Shown: in pieces, positions 1 through 7,137 of the stretch
Numbering within the stretch: the first letter of the stretch is position 1
How the letters are laid out: each line of letters starts with the position of its first letter
From: Fibrobacter succinogenes
GTDB lineage: Bacteria; Fibrobacterota; Fibrobacteria; Fibrobacterales; Fibrobacteraceae
DNA: 43,943 nucleotides
Assembly (NCBI GenBank): GCA_902800345.1
Contig: CADCDO010000047.1
Span: 1-43,943 of the forward strand
Reading direction: 5' to 3'
Notes under the pieces: model-generated
What the model was told of the DNA's origin: nothing
What the model saw: the letters and a program-made list of their open reading frames with translations, nothing else
Databases searched by the model: none
Made by a program: the position numbers and the translations under genes

Positions 1-4
1 TATA

Positions 5-493
5 ATGGAACCGAATACAATGGTGACTCTCGCTAAAATGGGTGCTGCAGCTGCGCTTGGCATTGCGGCTATGGGCTCTGCCCTTGGTTGCGGAACGGCC
101 GGCATGTCCGCCATCACGATGTGGAAGAAGGCTTACGCTCAGGGCAAGTCCGCTCTCTTCACGCTTTTGGTGTTCGTCGGTGCTCCGATTTCCCAGACGA
201 TTTATGGCATGCTCCTGATGAACTTCATCTTGGATGCCGCAAAGGCAAGTGACTTTACGAACTGGGGCGGTTGCCTCGGTGCAGGTATCTTCGGTGGCCT
301 CGGCATGATGGCTTCTGCATGGTACCAGGGCAAGTCCGCTGCTGTAGCTTGCGATGCTCTCGGTGAAACCGGCAAGGGCATGGTGAACTACTTGATGGTT
401 CTCGGTATCGTCGAAACTGTCGCTTTGTTCGTGCTCGTGTTCTCCTTCATTAATCCAGTGAGGTTGCACGTATGGATCAAACACAATTTTTGA
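5..493 (+). CDS. ntpK: V-type ATPase proteolipid subunit K, copy 1
   Basis: This is the membrane rotor (c-ring) proteolipid of a V/A-type ATPase. It carries H+ or Na+ through the membrane sector. The 162 residues form four hydrophobic helices, an internally duplicated hairpin as in Enterococcus hirae NtpK. The ion-carrying Glu is E137 in helix 4 (GIVETVALFV). Residues matching the NtpK Na+ ligands are present: S63-Q64 in APISQTIYG (Thr-Gln in E. hirae) and Q108 in AWYQGK. The N-terminus aligns with copy 2, so the gene is probably complete although its upstream region is outside the window. The last 22 bases overlap the start of copy 2, which suggests translational coupling at the end of a V-ATPase operon. 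Family assignment is firm; ion specificity is inference. Confidence 0.9.
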   Translation: MEPNTMVTLAKMGAAAALGIAAMGSALGCGTAGMSAITMWKKAYAQGKSALFTLLVFVGAPISQTIYGMLLMNFILDAAKASDFTNWGGCLGAGIFGGLGMMASAWYQGKSAAVACDALGETGKGMVNYLMVLGIVETVALFVLVFSFINPVRLHVWIKHNF

Positions 494-927
494 CGCTCGC
501 AAAGCTCGGTGCGGTGGCGGCCCTTGGCCTTGCTGCAGTGGGTTCTGCGCTGGGTTGCGGGACTGCCGGCATGGCGGCCATCGGTGCCTGGAAAAAAGCG
601 TATCTTAAGGGTAAGAACGCGCTCTTTACGCTGCTCATCTTCGTGGGCGCGCCGATTGCGCAGACGATTTACGGCATGCTTTTGATGATGTTCATTTTGA
701 ACAAGTCTCAAGCGGCTCCGGGGAACTGGGCTGCTTACCTCGGCGTAGGCATCTTCGGTGGTATCGGCATGATGGCTAGCGCCTGGTACGTGGGTAAATC
801 CGCGGCTGACGCTTGCAATGCTCTTGGCGAAACCGGCAAGGGCCTCGTGAACTACCTCATGGTGCTCGGCGTTGGCGAAACGGTCGCGCTGTTCGTCATG
901 GTGTTCTCGATGATGCTGGTAAGTTAG
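472..927 (+). CDS. ntpK: V-type ATPase proteolipid subunit K, copy 2
   Basis: A second V-ATPase c-ring proteolipid of 151 residues, a close paralog of the upstream gene and overlapping it by 22 bases. The ribosome site is the GTGAGG just before the ATG, inside the first gene. The essential helix-4 Glu is kept (E136, GVGETVALFV), as is Q64. Two positions that ligate Na+ in E. hirae NtpK differ: the Ser/Thr is Ala (A63, APIAQTIYG) and the Gln is Val (V107, AWYVGK). The pair may build a mixed c-ring, or one copy may have changed ion preference. A repeat tract and a hairpin with T-rich flank follow. Confidence 0.9.
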   Translation: MDQTQFLTLAKLGAVAALGLAAVGSALGCGTAGMAAIGAWKKAYLKGKNALFTLLIFVGAPIAQTIYGMLLMMFILNKSQAAPGNWAAYLGVGIFGGIGMMASAWYVGKSAADACNALGETGKGLVNYLMVLGVGETVALFVMVFSMMLVS

Positions 928-1120
928 ACGAAAGAACGCTTCGCTACAGACGAGAGACGAAAGAAATTTGTCATTGCGCAAAGCGCATGACAAGTTCGCC
1001 TCGGCAATAGAATTGCAAGCGTTCCTGCTGCACTCGGCTCCCATGTCATTGCGAGGAGCCGTAAGGCGACGAAGCAATTTAATCCTGGATTCTTCCACCT
1101 TCGGTGTCTGAATGACAAAC
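928..1120. repeat. Dispersed intergenic repeat (TCATTGCGAGGAGC family)
   Basis: The stretch after the ATPase genes holds two TCATTGCG elements, near 979-1004 and 1046-1116. The second reads TCATTGCGAGGAGC, then GACGAAGCAAT, and ends near GTCTGAATGAC. A related TCATTGCGAG element lies inside trpCF near 3138-3180. I see no credible gene here; the reading frames across it have no recognisable content. Confidence 0.6.
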
Positions 1121-1131
1121 TTGTAAAAATG

Positions 1132-1168
1132 CCCCGTCACTAAAAAAGTGGCGGGGTGTGCTATTTTC
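1132..1168 (+). terminator. Possible terminator after the V-ATPase K genes
   Basis: A 9-bp stem, CCCCGTCAC (1132-1140) with GTGGCGGGG (1148-1156), contains one G-U pair and has an A-rich loop. A T-rich run near 1163-1167 follows. It is a plausible intrinsic terminator, though the T tract is offset by about 6 bases. Confidence 0.55.
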
Positions 1169-1230
1169 CGCAGGAAACGTTTTTTTGAGGGCTGAAAAGC
1201 CTTTTTTGGGGGGATTGAATTTAGCTTTTC

Positions 1231-1263
1231 AAAAAAATAGGCTTCCGGTACATTCCGGAAGCC
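1231..1263 (-). terminator. Intrinsic terminator of the candidate sRNA
   Basis: A perfect 9-bp stem, GGCTTCCGG with CCGGAAGCC (1240-1248 and 1255-1263), has a 6-base loop. On the minus strand it is followed by TA and seven T (1231-1237). Confidence 0.8.
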
Positions 1264-1361
1264 ATTAATCAAACACTTGATGAAATCAGCAAACCGTTTC
1301 CGTTTTACGGGAACCCTTCCCGCAAGCGGTTTGAGTTGGGTTACCGATTTCACCTTTACAT
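1231..1361 (-). ncRNA. Candidate small structured RNA with own promoter and terminator
   Basis: On the minus strand a transcript of about 130 nt can be drawn between a strong promoter (1367-1395) and an intrinsic terminator (1231-1263). It folds as nested stems: P1 pairs 1346-1354 with 1279-1287 (9 bp), P2 pairs 1327-1333 with 1290-1296 (7 bp), and P3 pairs 1317-1323 with 1307-1313 around a 3-base loop. P1 and P3 each contain a pair that is G-U on the minus-strand RNA but A-C on the plus strand, which supports minus-strand transcription. I see no good open frame with a ribosome site, and no downstream gene in that direction that it could lead. I do not recognise a known family; the SRP, tmRNA and RNase P hallmarks are absent. 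Confidence 0.6.
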
Positions 1362-1366
1362 GATTT

Positions 1367-1395
1367 AATATACACTGTAAATCGTTGTCAGTCAA
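1367..1395 (-). promoter_or_regulatory. Sigma-70-type promoter for the candidate sRNA
   Basis: Read on the minus strand, TTGACT (1390-1395) is followed by a 17-base spacer and TATATT (1367-1372). This is near consensus for both boxes and the spacing. The predicted start is about 1359-1361, just ahead of stem P1 of the candidate RNA. Confidence 0.65.
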
Positions 1396-1545
1396 TACTT
1401 TAATGATATTTTTAATGTAAATTTTTGGTAAGATTTTCAGGACGTTCCGATCTGTAATCTTTAATTTTTTTATTCATAATCGCAAATTTTAATTAAATCG
1501 TTTATTTTTCCTCTGTTTTTTACGTCTAAAAAGTATATTTAAAGA

Positions 1546-1700
1546 GACATAGTTTAGAGTTCGCTCTTATTCTTGTAGTTGGAAAACGACCAAAAATTTC
1601 TAAGCAAGAGAAAAGGGCAGGCACTCACACCCAATGGTGTGGGTCGTTTGCGTTTGTTTTGCTTAAGGTTTACTTGGTCGTTACCTCAACTACTATAGGC
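1546..1700 (+). ncRNA. Candidate rod-shaped structured RNA, 6S-like
   Basis: The sequence upstream of the next lipoprotein gene can fold into one long interrupted hairpin. GTAGTTG (1575-1581) pairs with CAACTAC (1687-1693). AACGACCA (1585-1592) pairs with TGGTCGTT (1675-1682). TAAGCAA (1601-1607) pairs with TTGCTTA (1659-1665). CACACC (1626-1631) pairs with GGTGTG (1636-1641). Between the second and third stems lies an open bubble of about 8 and 9 bases. A rod with a central bubble is the architecture of 6S RNA, which binds the sigma-70 RNA polymerase. A TATATT at 1534-1539 could be its -10 box. No clear terminator is visible, so a cis-acting leader of the gene at 1790 is an alternative. Confidence 0.4.
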
Positions 1701-1789
1701 GCAGACGATTCCACGCTTTTTTTGTGCTTTGGGATTATTGCGCTAGGGTAAGGCGGCTCCATCGTTGATTTTCAACAAAAGGAGTCAAA

Positions 1790-2584
1790 ATGAAAAAGGT
1801 CCTCATTCCAAATTTTGCGAGTATTGTCGCTTTCGCAAGTTTGCTTTTCGTGATTGCTTGCGGCGATGATAACGGGACTTCGCCTGATTCGTCTGAAACA
1901 AGTTATAAAGTGAGCAGTTCAAGCAAGCAAAAGAGCAACTCTAGCGTTCAACGGACAAGCGTAAAGACCATATCTGAACTTGGTGTTTGTGAAAAGTCAA
2001 ATATTAGTGAACAACTTTATGTTTCTGGGAAATCGGACTATTATACATGCTCATATGTAAATGGGGAATATACTTGGATGAGCATGGAAAAATCGAGTAG
2101 CTCCACAAAGCCATCAAGTAGTTCTTCTGCTGAATTTGAGTACTTGACCAAATCGAAAACAATGAAATTTACTCTGAAGTATTACAGACAAACAGTTTGT
2201 TCTTTGGAAGGGAAAGGTAAGAAAAACTGTAACTACGCCGATGGTAATCCAAATGTGTCATTTACAATAGACTTTATACAACCAGGCGGAAGCAAGACGA
2301 CCTTCTCGACAAAAGAGTCCATTAACAAGAAATGGTTTGAGTATGACGATTTGGGAGAATGGGAAGGGGAACTTTCGTTTACGACGGAAGTCCCTGCTTT
2401 GACATCTACGATTAAGGTGTGCCCCAAGGTTGTTGATGTGGATGCTCTTTTGGATGATGATGTCTCTTCGGGATATTGCTACAGCAAATCCAATGTTGGA
2501 CAACTTCCAAATAAGAAAGTTGTTCAACAATCGGATGATGAAGCTGAAAAGTACAACTTGAAATGGGAATGGTATTTATATTAA
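1790..2584 (+). CDS. Lipoprotein with Ser-rich linkers, function unknown
   Basis: This is a predicted lipoprotein of 264 residues. An N-terminal signal ends in VIAC with the lipid-carrying Cys at 24, followed by GDD. Two serine-rich stretches (about residues 33-54 and 101-112) look like flexible linkers of the kind seen on many Fibrobacter surface lipoproteins. They bracket a small Cys-containing segment (LGVCEKSN to YYTCSY). The C-terminal half (residues 115-264) is a probable beta-rich globular domain with several Cys that I do not recognise. A strong AAGGAG site sits 6 bases before the ATG. A bidirectional terminator follows. The structured RNA candidate upstream could belong to its leader. 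Confidence 0.8.
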   Translation: MKKVLIPNFASIVAFASLLFVIACGDDNGTSPDSSETSYKVSSSSKQKSNSSVQRTSVKTISELGVCEKSNISEQLYVSGKSDYYTCSYVNGEYTWMSMEKSSSSTKPSSSSSAEFEYLTKSKTMKFTLKYYRQTVCSLEGKGKKNCNYADGNPNVSFTIDFIQPGGSKTTFSTKESINKKWFEYDDLGEWEGELSFTTEVPALTSTIKVCPKVVDVDALLDDDVSSGYCYSKSNVGQLPNKKVVQQSDDEAEKYNLKWEWYLY

Positions 2585-2590
2585 ATGAAA

Positions 2591-2614
2591 GGCGGGTTGA
2601 ATCCCGCCTTCTTT
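2591..2614. terminator. Bidirectional intrinsic terminator
   Basis: GGCGGG (2591-2596) pairs with CCCGCC (2603-2608) around a 6-base loop, with A-rich DNA before it and T-rich DNA after it. It lies between convergent genes and can serve both the lipoprotein gene and trpCF. Confidence 0.75.
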
Positions 2615-4250
2615 AGATGTTTTTTGAAAGTGCTGCGAACAGCGCCCTAATTTTTTTGTGGTTCTTGATGCCGGGGGCGTCCTCGACACCGCTTGAAACG
2701 TCAATGAGTTCGGGGTGGAACTTTTCGCAGATCGTGGCGACGTTTTCGGGATTGATGCCGCCTGCGAGCCAGAGCGGGAGTCCGCTTGCTTTTTCGCGGA
2801 GGAGCGACTCGGGGATGGTTTTGCCGGTACCGCCGGGGATGCCTTCGACTTTCGCGTCGAGGAGGACGCGGGGCTCGCCGTTTTTACGGAGGTTTGCAAC
2901 GTAATCAAAATCTTCTGGGGAGCCGACACGGGCGGCGCAGTAGTAGGGAAGGGCTGTGTTGCCGGAATCGTGCGGATCAACGCCGTGGAACTGCACTGTG
3001 TCGAGAACGCCTTCTTGTGCGAGCTTGATGGCGGTTTTGCCTTCTTCGGAATTCGGGTCGGTGATCACGCCAACGAGAAGCGGAGAACCTTTAATGGAAT
3101 GGATTCTATCACCGTCGGCTCCAGGATGACATGCTACGTCATTGCGAGTGGAGCTATACGATACTTGGCAACTTGTTGCCTTAGTAGAGTTATCCTCTTT
3201 GAGGAGAAGCAATCTATTCTTGAAGTTGCGCACGAATTCTTCGGTGGTGAGGCGTTTGGTGGTGCTGAACACGAATCCGAGCATGTCGGCGCCGAGTTCG
3301 GCGGCGAGGAGACCGTCCTCTTCGCGGGTGATTCCGCAAATTTTGACGAGCGGGCGGCGCGCATGTTGCTGTTCTACACAAGGTTGGTGAGCTTGTCGAA
3401 GGGCGGCGAATTTTTTCCAGAACTGCCCGCGGGCGTTTTCGCATCCGCTTTCGAAGGCGCTGACCACGTCTTTTGCGAGTGGCGGATTTTTGGCGACCGC
3501 TTCACCGACGAGAATCCCCGTGAATCCGAGGTTGCGGGCATATGTCGCATCGGCCGCGCTCAGGATGCCCGATTCAAAAACGGCTTTGGCGGGGAGCTTG
3601 CTGCGGACGCTTGCCGGAATCAGCGGGTCCGTGTGGAACGTGGCGAGGTCGCGGGAATTGACGCCTGCGACAATCGTCTTGGCGGCGGCGTCACCGAGAG
3701 CTGCTGTCACAACCGAGAGCTTGCGGAAATCGTCTGCCTCGCGGACTTCGACAAACGCCTGGATGCCGAATTTCTGTGCACGTTCGGCCATCTTCACAAG
3801 CTGTGCATCGTCCAAAATTCTTGCAATCAAAAGTACCGCATCGGCACCGCAGCGATAAGCGATGTCAATTTCGTCTTCGAATAAAAGAAAATCTTTGCGG
3901 AGCACCGCACAAGTGTGCAAACCTTGTTTTCGACGGCGTTCCATCAAGTCGGCGACAGCAATCAAGTCGCGGAGCGAACCCTTGAAAAAATTCATCTCGG
4001 TCAGCACCGAAACCGCTTGGGCATGCGCTTCGGCGTATGTTGTTGCTAAACCCACCGGATCCAAGTCTGGTGCGATGTCGCCTTTCGATGGCGATGCTCG
4101 TTTGACTTCGAGAATGGCCCCTGCATTACCGAGGAATTCTGTATGACCGACGCGGCGCGCTTCAGGAATTTCAATATCGAAATTCAATCCAAGACGTTCA
4201 ATATCTTCGCGACGCATGCGCACGATTTTTGACAAAATATCTTCGCTCAT
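2613..4250 (-). CDS. trpCF: Bifunctional indole-3-glycerol phosphate synthase / phosphoribosylanthranilate isomerase
   Basis: This 545-residue fusion catalyses two successive tryptophan-pathway steps. The TrpC domain (about 1-265) shows EVKRASPSKG (48-57), SVLTE (81-85), LRKDF with the catalytic-type Lys119, FVEVRE, GVNSRDL and FESGI. The TrpF domain (about 301-543) shows VKICGIT with Cys305, VQFHG, LLDA with Asp465, GGTGKT, LAGGINPENV and DVSSGVE, so both active sites look intact. Between the first TrpF strands and LLVGVITD there are about 35 residues (346-381) not expected in the family. Their DNA is a dispersed intergenic repeat inserted in frame (3097-3180). The inter-domain linker (about 281-296) also looks repeat-derived. 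The start has a GGAAGGAAC site 6-8 bases upstream. A serine hydrolase gene lies 36 bases upstream on the same strand. No other trp gene is nearby. Confidence 0.93.
   Translation of the reverse strand: MSEDILSKIVRMRREDIERLGLNFDIEIPEARRVGHTEFLGNAGAILEVKRASPSKGDIAPDLDPVGLATTYAEAHAQAVSVLTEMNFFKGSLRDLIAVADLMERRRKQGLHTCAVLRKDFLLFEDEIDIAYRCGADAVLLIARILDDAQLVKMAERAQKFGIQAFVEVREADDFRKLSVVTAALGDAAAKTIVAGVNSRDLATFHTDPLIPASVRSKLPAKAVFESGILSAADATYARNLGFTGILVGEAVAKNPPLAKDVVSAFESGCENARGQFWKKFAALRQAHQPCVEQQHARRPLVKICGITREEDGLLAAELGADMLGFVFSTTKRLTTEEFVRNFKNRLLLLKEDNSTKATSCQVSYSSTRNDVACHPGADGDRIHSIKGSPLLVGVITDPNSEEGKTAIKLAQEGVLDTVQFHGVDPHDSGNTALPYYCAARVGSPEDFDYVANLRKNGEPRVLLDAKVEGIPGGTGKTIPESLLREKASGLPLWLAGGINPENVATICEKFHPELIDVSSGVEDAPGIKNHKKIRALFAALSKNI
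3097..3180. repeat. Dispersed repeat inserted in frame within trpF
   Basis: Inside the TrpF half the DNA switches from high-GC coding to the intergenic repeat families seen elsewhere in the window. On the minus strand it reads a GGCAAC/GTTGCC hairpin, then a CTCGCAATGA element, then TCATCCTGGAG followed by GATAGAATCCA. Compare TCATCCTGGAG followed by GATAGGATCCA at 4925-4958, and TCATTGCGAG at 1046. The frame stays open across it, so the insert length must be a multiple of three. Confidence 0.75.
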
Positions 4251-4286
4251 ACTAGTTCCTTCCGTTCGGTACGTTGATGCGTAAAA

Positions 4287-4832
4287 TTAGAAAATTGTAC
4301 GTTCAAATTCTGCGAGGAACTGGCGGCCTTGTTCCCATTCACCGAGATCGGAGTCGGAATTGATGTGGCCGAGGGCGCCTGCATTGAAAACGGGCACGCC
4401 CCAAGCATTTGCAAAGAATTGCGCACGTTCCATTGAAACGAATGGATCGTTTTCGCTGGCGACAACGCAAGCGGGGATGGGGAGCTTTTCAAGCGGCATC
4501 GGGGCAAAAGACTGGATGACTTCTATGTTATCGACATCGCTGGGCGAAACGAGAAATGCTCCCTTGATTTGCGAAGGAATTTTGCCTTGTTCAGCCTTTT
4601 GCGTGAGGTACATGACCGTTGTTGCAACCCCGAGACTGTGCGCAACGATGATTGTGTCCGAGGTCAGATTTTGAATGGCTTTGCCGAGTGTCTCAACCCA
4701 TTCTTCTTTTTGCGGTTTGTCCCAGCAACGTTGTACGACACGTGTGGCGTTGGGCAGACTTTTTGCCCAAAAACTTTGCCAATGGCGCGGACCAGAATTA
4801 TTCAAACCGGGTACAATCAAGTAGTTCATCAA
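4287..4832 (-). CDS. RBBP9/YdeN-family serine hydrolase
   Basis: This is a 181-residue alpha/beta hydrolase of the small RBBP9/YdeN type. The N-terminal YLIVPGLNNSGPRHWQ is typical of the family. The nucleophile elbow is AHSLG with Ser66. The acid is probably Asp129 (ENDPF) and the base His156 (LGHIN), so the triad is complete. No signal peptide is visible, so it should be cytoplasmic. The substrate is unknown. Either of two adjacent ATGs could start it; CGGAG lies about 9 bases upstream. It lies 36 bases before trpCF on the same strand and may be co-transcribed, though a functional link to tryptophan is not evident. Confidence 0.85.
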   Translation of the reverse strand: MMNYLIVPGLNNSGPRHWQSFWAKSLPNATRVVQRCWDKPQKEEWVETLGKAIQNLTSDTIIVAHSLGVATTVMYLTQKAEQGKIPSQIKGAFLVSPSDVDNIEVIQSFAPMPLEKLPIPACVVASENDPFVSMERAQFFANAWGVPVFNAGALGHINSDSDLGEWEQGRQFLAEFERTIF

Positions 4833-4921
4833 AAAAATCTCCGTATATTTCCTAGCATAATTATAGTAAAATAGTCGACTCGTTTTATTTTTGTGAAAGA
4901 ATCTAGTAACGTTTCGCGCAC

Positions 4922-5056
4922 TGTCATCCTGGAGGGAGCGTCGCGACCGATAGGATCCAGTGAAGGTATGGGGTATGAGGTTTAGTTGGTAGAGCTTAGA
5001 ACTTAGAGCTTAGGGGCGTCATCCTGACGACTGTAAGGAGGAAGGATCCAGTGACT
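4922..5056. repeat. Composite dispersed repeat (two TCATCCTG...GGATCCAGTG elements)
   Basis: Two elements of the form TCATCCTG, a short palindromic middle, then AGGATCCAGTG lie near 4925-4962 and 5021-5053. The segment AGTTGGTAGAGCTTAGAAC and the following AGAGCTTAGGG separate them. A matching copy in inverted orientation lies at 39966-40035, with the same order of AGTTGGTAGA, CTTAGAGCTTAGGG and TCATCCTGA. The remainder of 4833-5140 shows no gene. Confidence 0.7.
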
Positions 5057-5140
5057 TAAGCGAAATGTTTACACGAAATTTACTAGCAAATTACAAAGAA
5101 AATGTCCAATGTTCCCTCCATATAAGAAAGGAGAGTGAAA

Positions 5141-6001
5141 ATGAAGAAGGTATCTTTATTGCTTTTATGTCTTTCTGCAATCGTTTGGGGTAGAACATGG
5201 GACAGTTTTACCTTGTTTGGAGTAAATGATCGCTATTTTTTTGGAAAGGATTCTCTAGAACATCTGGAAGATAACGAAATTCAAAACGGAGTATATATCT
5301 ATTCATATTGGAGGTGTTACGGGGGGTTAAAGCATGATTTGGATTATGATATGCATATCATAAATTATACTTATGCTTTTGAGAAAAGAACGTTTGATTA
5401 TGTTACAAAGGATTCGATTTGGATTCCCATAAAAGAGTTTGGCGAGAGAGCCTCGGATACGACGAAGTTTTTAAATGGCAATTTTACTAAAGAAGATTTT
5501 GAATACTTTGATATGTCTCAAGATACTCTTTTTAAAATGAATACTAATAATAACTACAATGAATTTTTGAATGCGTACGATTCTACATTGAAATATTTTG
5601 ATGTTTTGGTTGATTTGTTTGTTTATCAAAAAGATTTGGCCTATAAGGCATTATGTTACCGTGTTTTTTCTTGGAGTAGCAAGGTTTCCTCTATTTTTTG
5701 TAGGTATCAGGATGATGAAAGTTGGAATTTTGAAGGGGGCGTTTTTTTTGATAGATCTTCATGGAAGCAAGATCTTGGTTTTTATTGTGATGATGATTAC
5801 GCTGATGTTTGTTATGATGAGCGTGACCATCCCTATTATTGCCATTTAGGAATAAAAAGGAATGGTTTAATTTATCGGCCTCTTCGTAAGGATAAATCTT
5901 CTCCATACAAAGTTAACGGCATCCCTGCAACGAAAAACTCATCGAATATTGTCATCCAGAATAAAAAACAACCGAAACTTAAGCTCAAAGGAAATGAGTA
6001 A
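5141..6001 (+). CDS. Exported protein with conserved C-terminal tail, family member 1
   Basis: This is a secreted protein of about 286 residues and unknown function. It has a Sec signal peptide (MKKVSLLLLCLSAIVWG). The middle is rich in aromatic and acidic residues with scattered Cys. It ends in a tail (YKVNGIPATKNSSN, then a basic QNKKQPKLKLKGN) that is almost identical in the next two genes. The tail might be an anchoring or sorting signal; that is inference. An in-frame GTG lies 6 bases upstream but overlaps the AAGGAG site, so ATG 5141, spaced 7 bases from it, is preferred. The body is more diverged from members 2 and 3 than they are from each other. Base composition is AT-rich. Confidence 0.75.
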   Translation: MKKVSLLLLCLSAIVWGRTWDSFTLFGVNDRYFFGKDSLEHLEDNEIQNGVYIYSYWRCYGGLKHDLDYDMHIINYTYAFEKRTFDYVTKDSIWIPIKEFGERASDTTKFLNGNFTKEDFEYFDMSQDTLFKMNTNNNYNEFLNAYDSTLKYFDVLVDLFVYQKDLAYKALCYRVFSWSSKVSSIFCRYQDDESWNFEGGVFFDRSSWKQDLGFYCDDDYADVCYDERDHPYYCHLGIKRNGLIYRPLRKDKSSPYKVNGIPATKNSSNIVIQNKKQPKLKLKGNE

Positions 6002-6172
6002 ACGGGTTTACTCGCCACGTTCGCTTTTTTGCATTTATTGTATTTTATCGATGAAAAATCTTTAAAGATGATGAAAAAATCTTTTTGTCCGGTGAAAATC
6101 TAAAGTTAAAGATTATATTAGCTAATGGAGAAAGGAGAGTGAAAATGAATCGAATCCATTGCGTCCTCTTGA
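5905..6172. repeat. Direct repeat, copy 1: tail, intergenic region and next signal peptide
   Basis: This covers the conserved 3' end of one gene, the whole intergenic leader and the first codons of the next gene. It recurs at 6870-7137 with only a few differences. It marks the unit of a tandem gene duplication of about 965 bp. A hairpin (5996-6013) overlaps the stop codon. Confidence 0.85.
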
Positions 6173-6966
6173 CGATTTTATCCGTTGCATGTCTGACATT
6201 TGCAACTGGTGGCAGCAAGGCTGTTGGAGAATACTTGGAAAATGGATATTATGGCATGGTGAATATGAAATCAGTCAATTCGCCTGATGGAATATATTTT
6301 TATGTAGATAATGGTTGGGACGAACCTTGTTTGGAATCCCCGCATCATTTAAGGTTGTACATTGGGAATAATTTGGATGGTGAACAAAATGAAAATATAT
6401 GGATTCTTACGGATCAAACCAAAGCTAATGTGGAACCATTGAATTCAGAACTTAAAAAGGGGAACAGTCTCACTTTGGACAAATTTACGAAACTGGAATT
6501 CGATGAGTCTCATGATCGGTATTTGTTGGCTGCAACTGATCGTCGTGGGGATATAGAATTTAAGTGGGATGAAATACCGGAAGATAGCGTTATTACAGAA
6601 CTGACTCCAGAAAATTATTTTACTGTTTTTGTTTATATTCTGTATCAAAAAGATGATTCGAAGACCGCTCTTTGTGGGTATATTGGTTATCAGATATGCT
6701 CTTATAAAATAGAATGCTTTTATCGAGATGATAACTCCCTTGTCTTTGATTCTCTTCCCAATCCGGATCAACGGGCTGGTGGTTATCAAGGATGTTCTGT
6801 GATAACATGTCCTTCTTCGTTATATACAAATTATACCATCGATAAACGAAACAACTTTGATTTCCCGTTGTACAAAGTCAATGGCACTCCCGCGTCCAAA
6901 AACTCTTCGAATATTGTCATCCAGAATAAAAAACAACCGAAACTCAAGCTCAAAGGGAATGAGTAA
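6145..6966 (+). CDS. Exported protein with conserved C-terminal tail, family member 2
   Basis: This is a secreted protein of 273 residues. The signal peptide is MNRIHCVLLTILSVACLTFA. The body is shared with the next gene: DGIYFYVDN, LRLYIGNN, a LNSELKKGNSLTLDKFTKLE block, then FVYILYQ and Cys-rich CGYIGYQICSY. The tail (YKVNGTPASKNSSN plus a basic KKQPKLKLKGN end) matches members 1 and 3. The start is chosen at ATG 6145 because AAAGGAG lies 7 bases before it; the same frame is open 60 bases upstream but that part is the duplicated leader. Function is unknown. The absence of a catalytic motif and the surface-type tail suggest a structural, binding or antigenic role. Confidence 0.75.
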   Translation: MNRIHCVLLTILSVACLTFATGGSKAVGEYLENGYYGMVNMKSVNSPDGIYFYVDNGWDEPCLESPHHLRLYIGNNLDGEQNENIWILTDQTKANVEPLNSELKKGNSLTLDKFTKLEFDESHDRYLLAATDRRGDIEFKWDEIPEDSVITELTPENYFTVFVYILYQKDDSKTALCGYIGYQICSYKIECFYRDDNSLVFDSLPNPDQRAGGYQGCSVITCPSSLYTNYTIDKRNNFDFPLYKVNGTPASKNSSNIVIQNKKQPKLKLKGNE

Positions 6967-7137
6967 GCGGGTTTACTCGCCACGTTCGCTTTTTTGCATT
7001 TGTTGTATTTTATCGATGAAAAATCTTTAAAGATGATGAAAAATCTTTTTGTCCGGTGAAAATCTAAAGTTAAAGATTATATTAGCTAATGGAGAAAGGA
7101 GAGTGAAAATGAATCGAATCCATTGCGTTCTCTTGGC
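6870..7137. repeat. Direct repeat, copy 2
   Basis: This is the second copy of the block described at 5905-6172. It includes the same leader, with one A fewer in an A run, and the same MNRIHCVLL start. A third copy of only the tail-coding part ends at 7942. Confidence 0.85.

Noticed and set aside
388..1395. Long minus-strand open frame across the V-ATPase gene and the gap
   Set aside because: It starts at TTG, runs through the sRNA candidate, repeats and an antisense gene, and encodes no recognisable domain.
1546..1700. tmRNA or SRP RNA
   Set aside because: Too short for tmRNA with no tag frame, and the SRP GGAAGCAG-type core motifs are absent.
2715..3884. Long plus-strand frame opposite trpCF
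   Set aside because: It is antisense to a clearly functional enzyme and reflects codon bias of the real gene.
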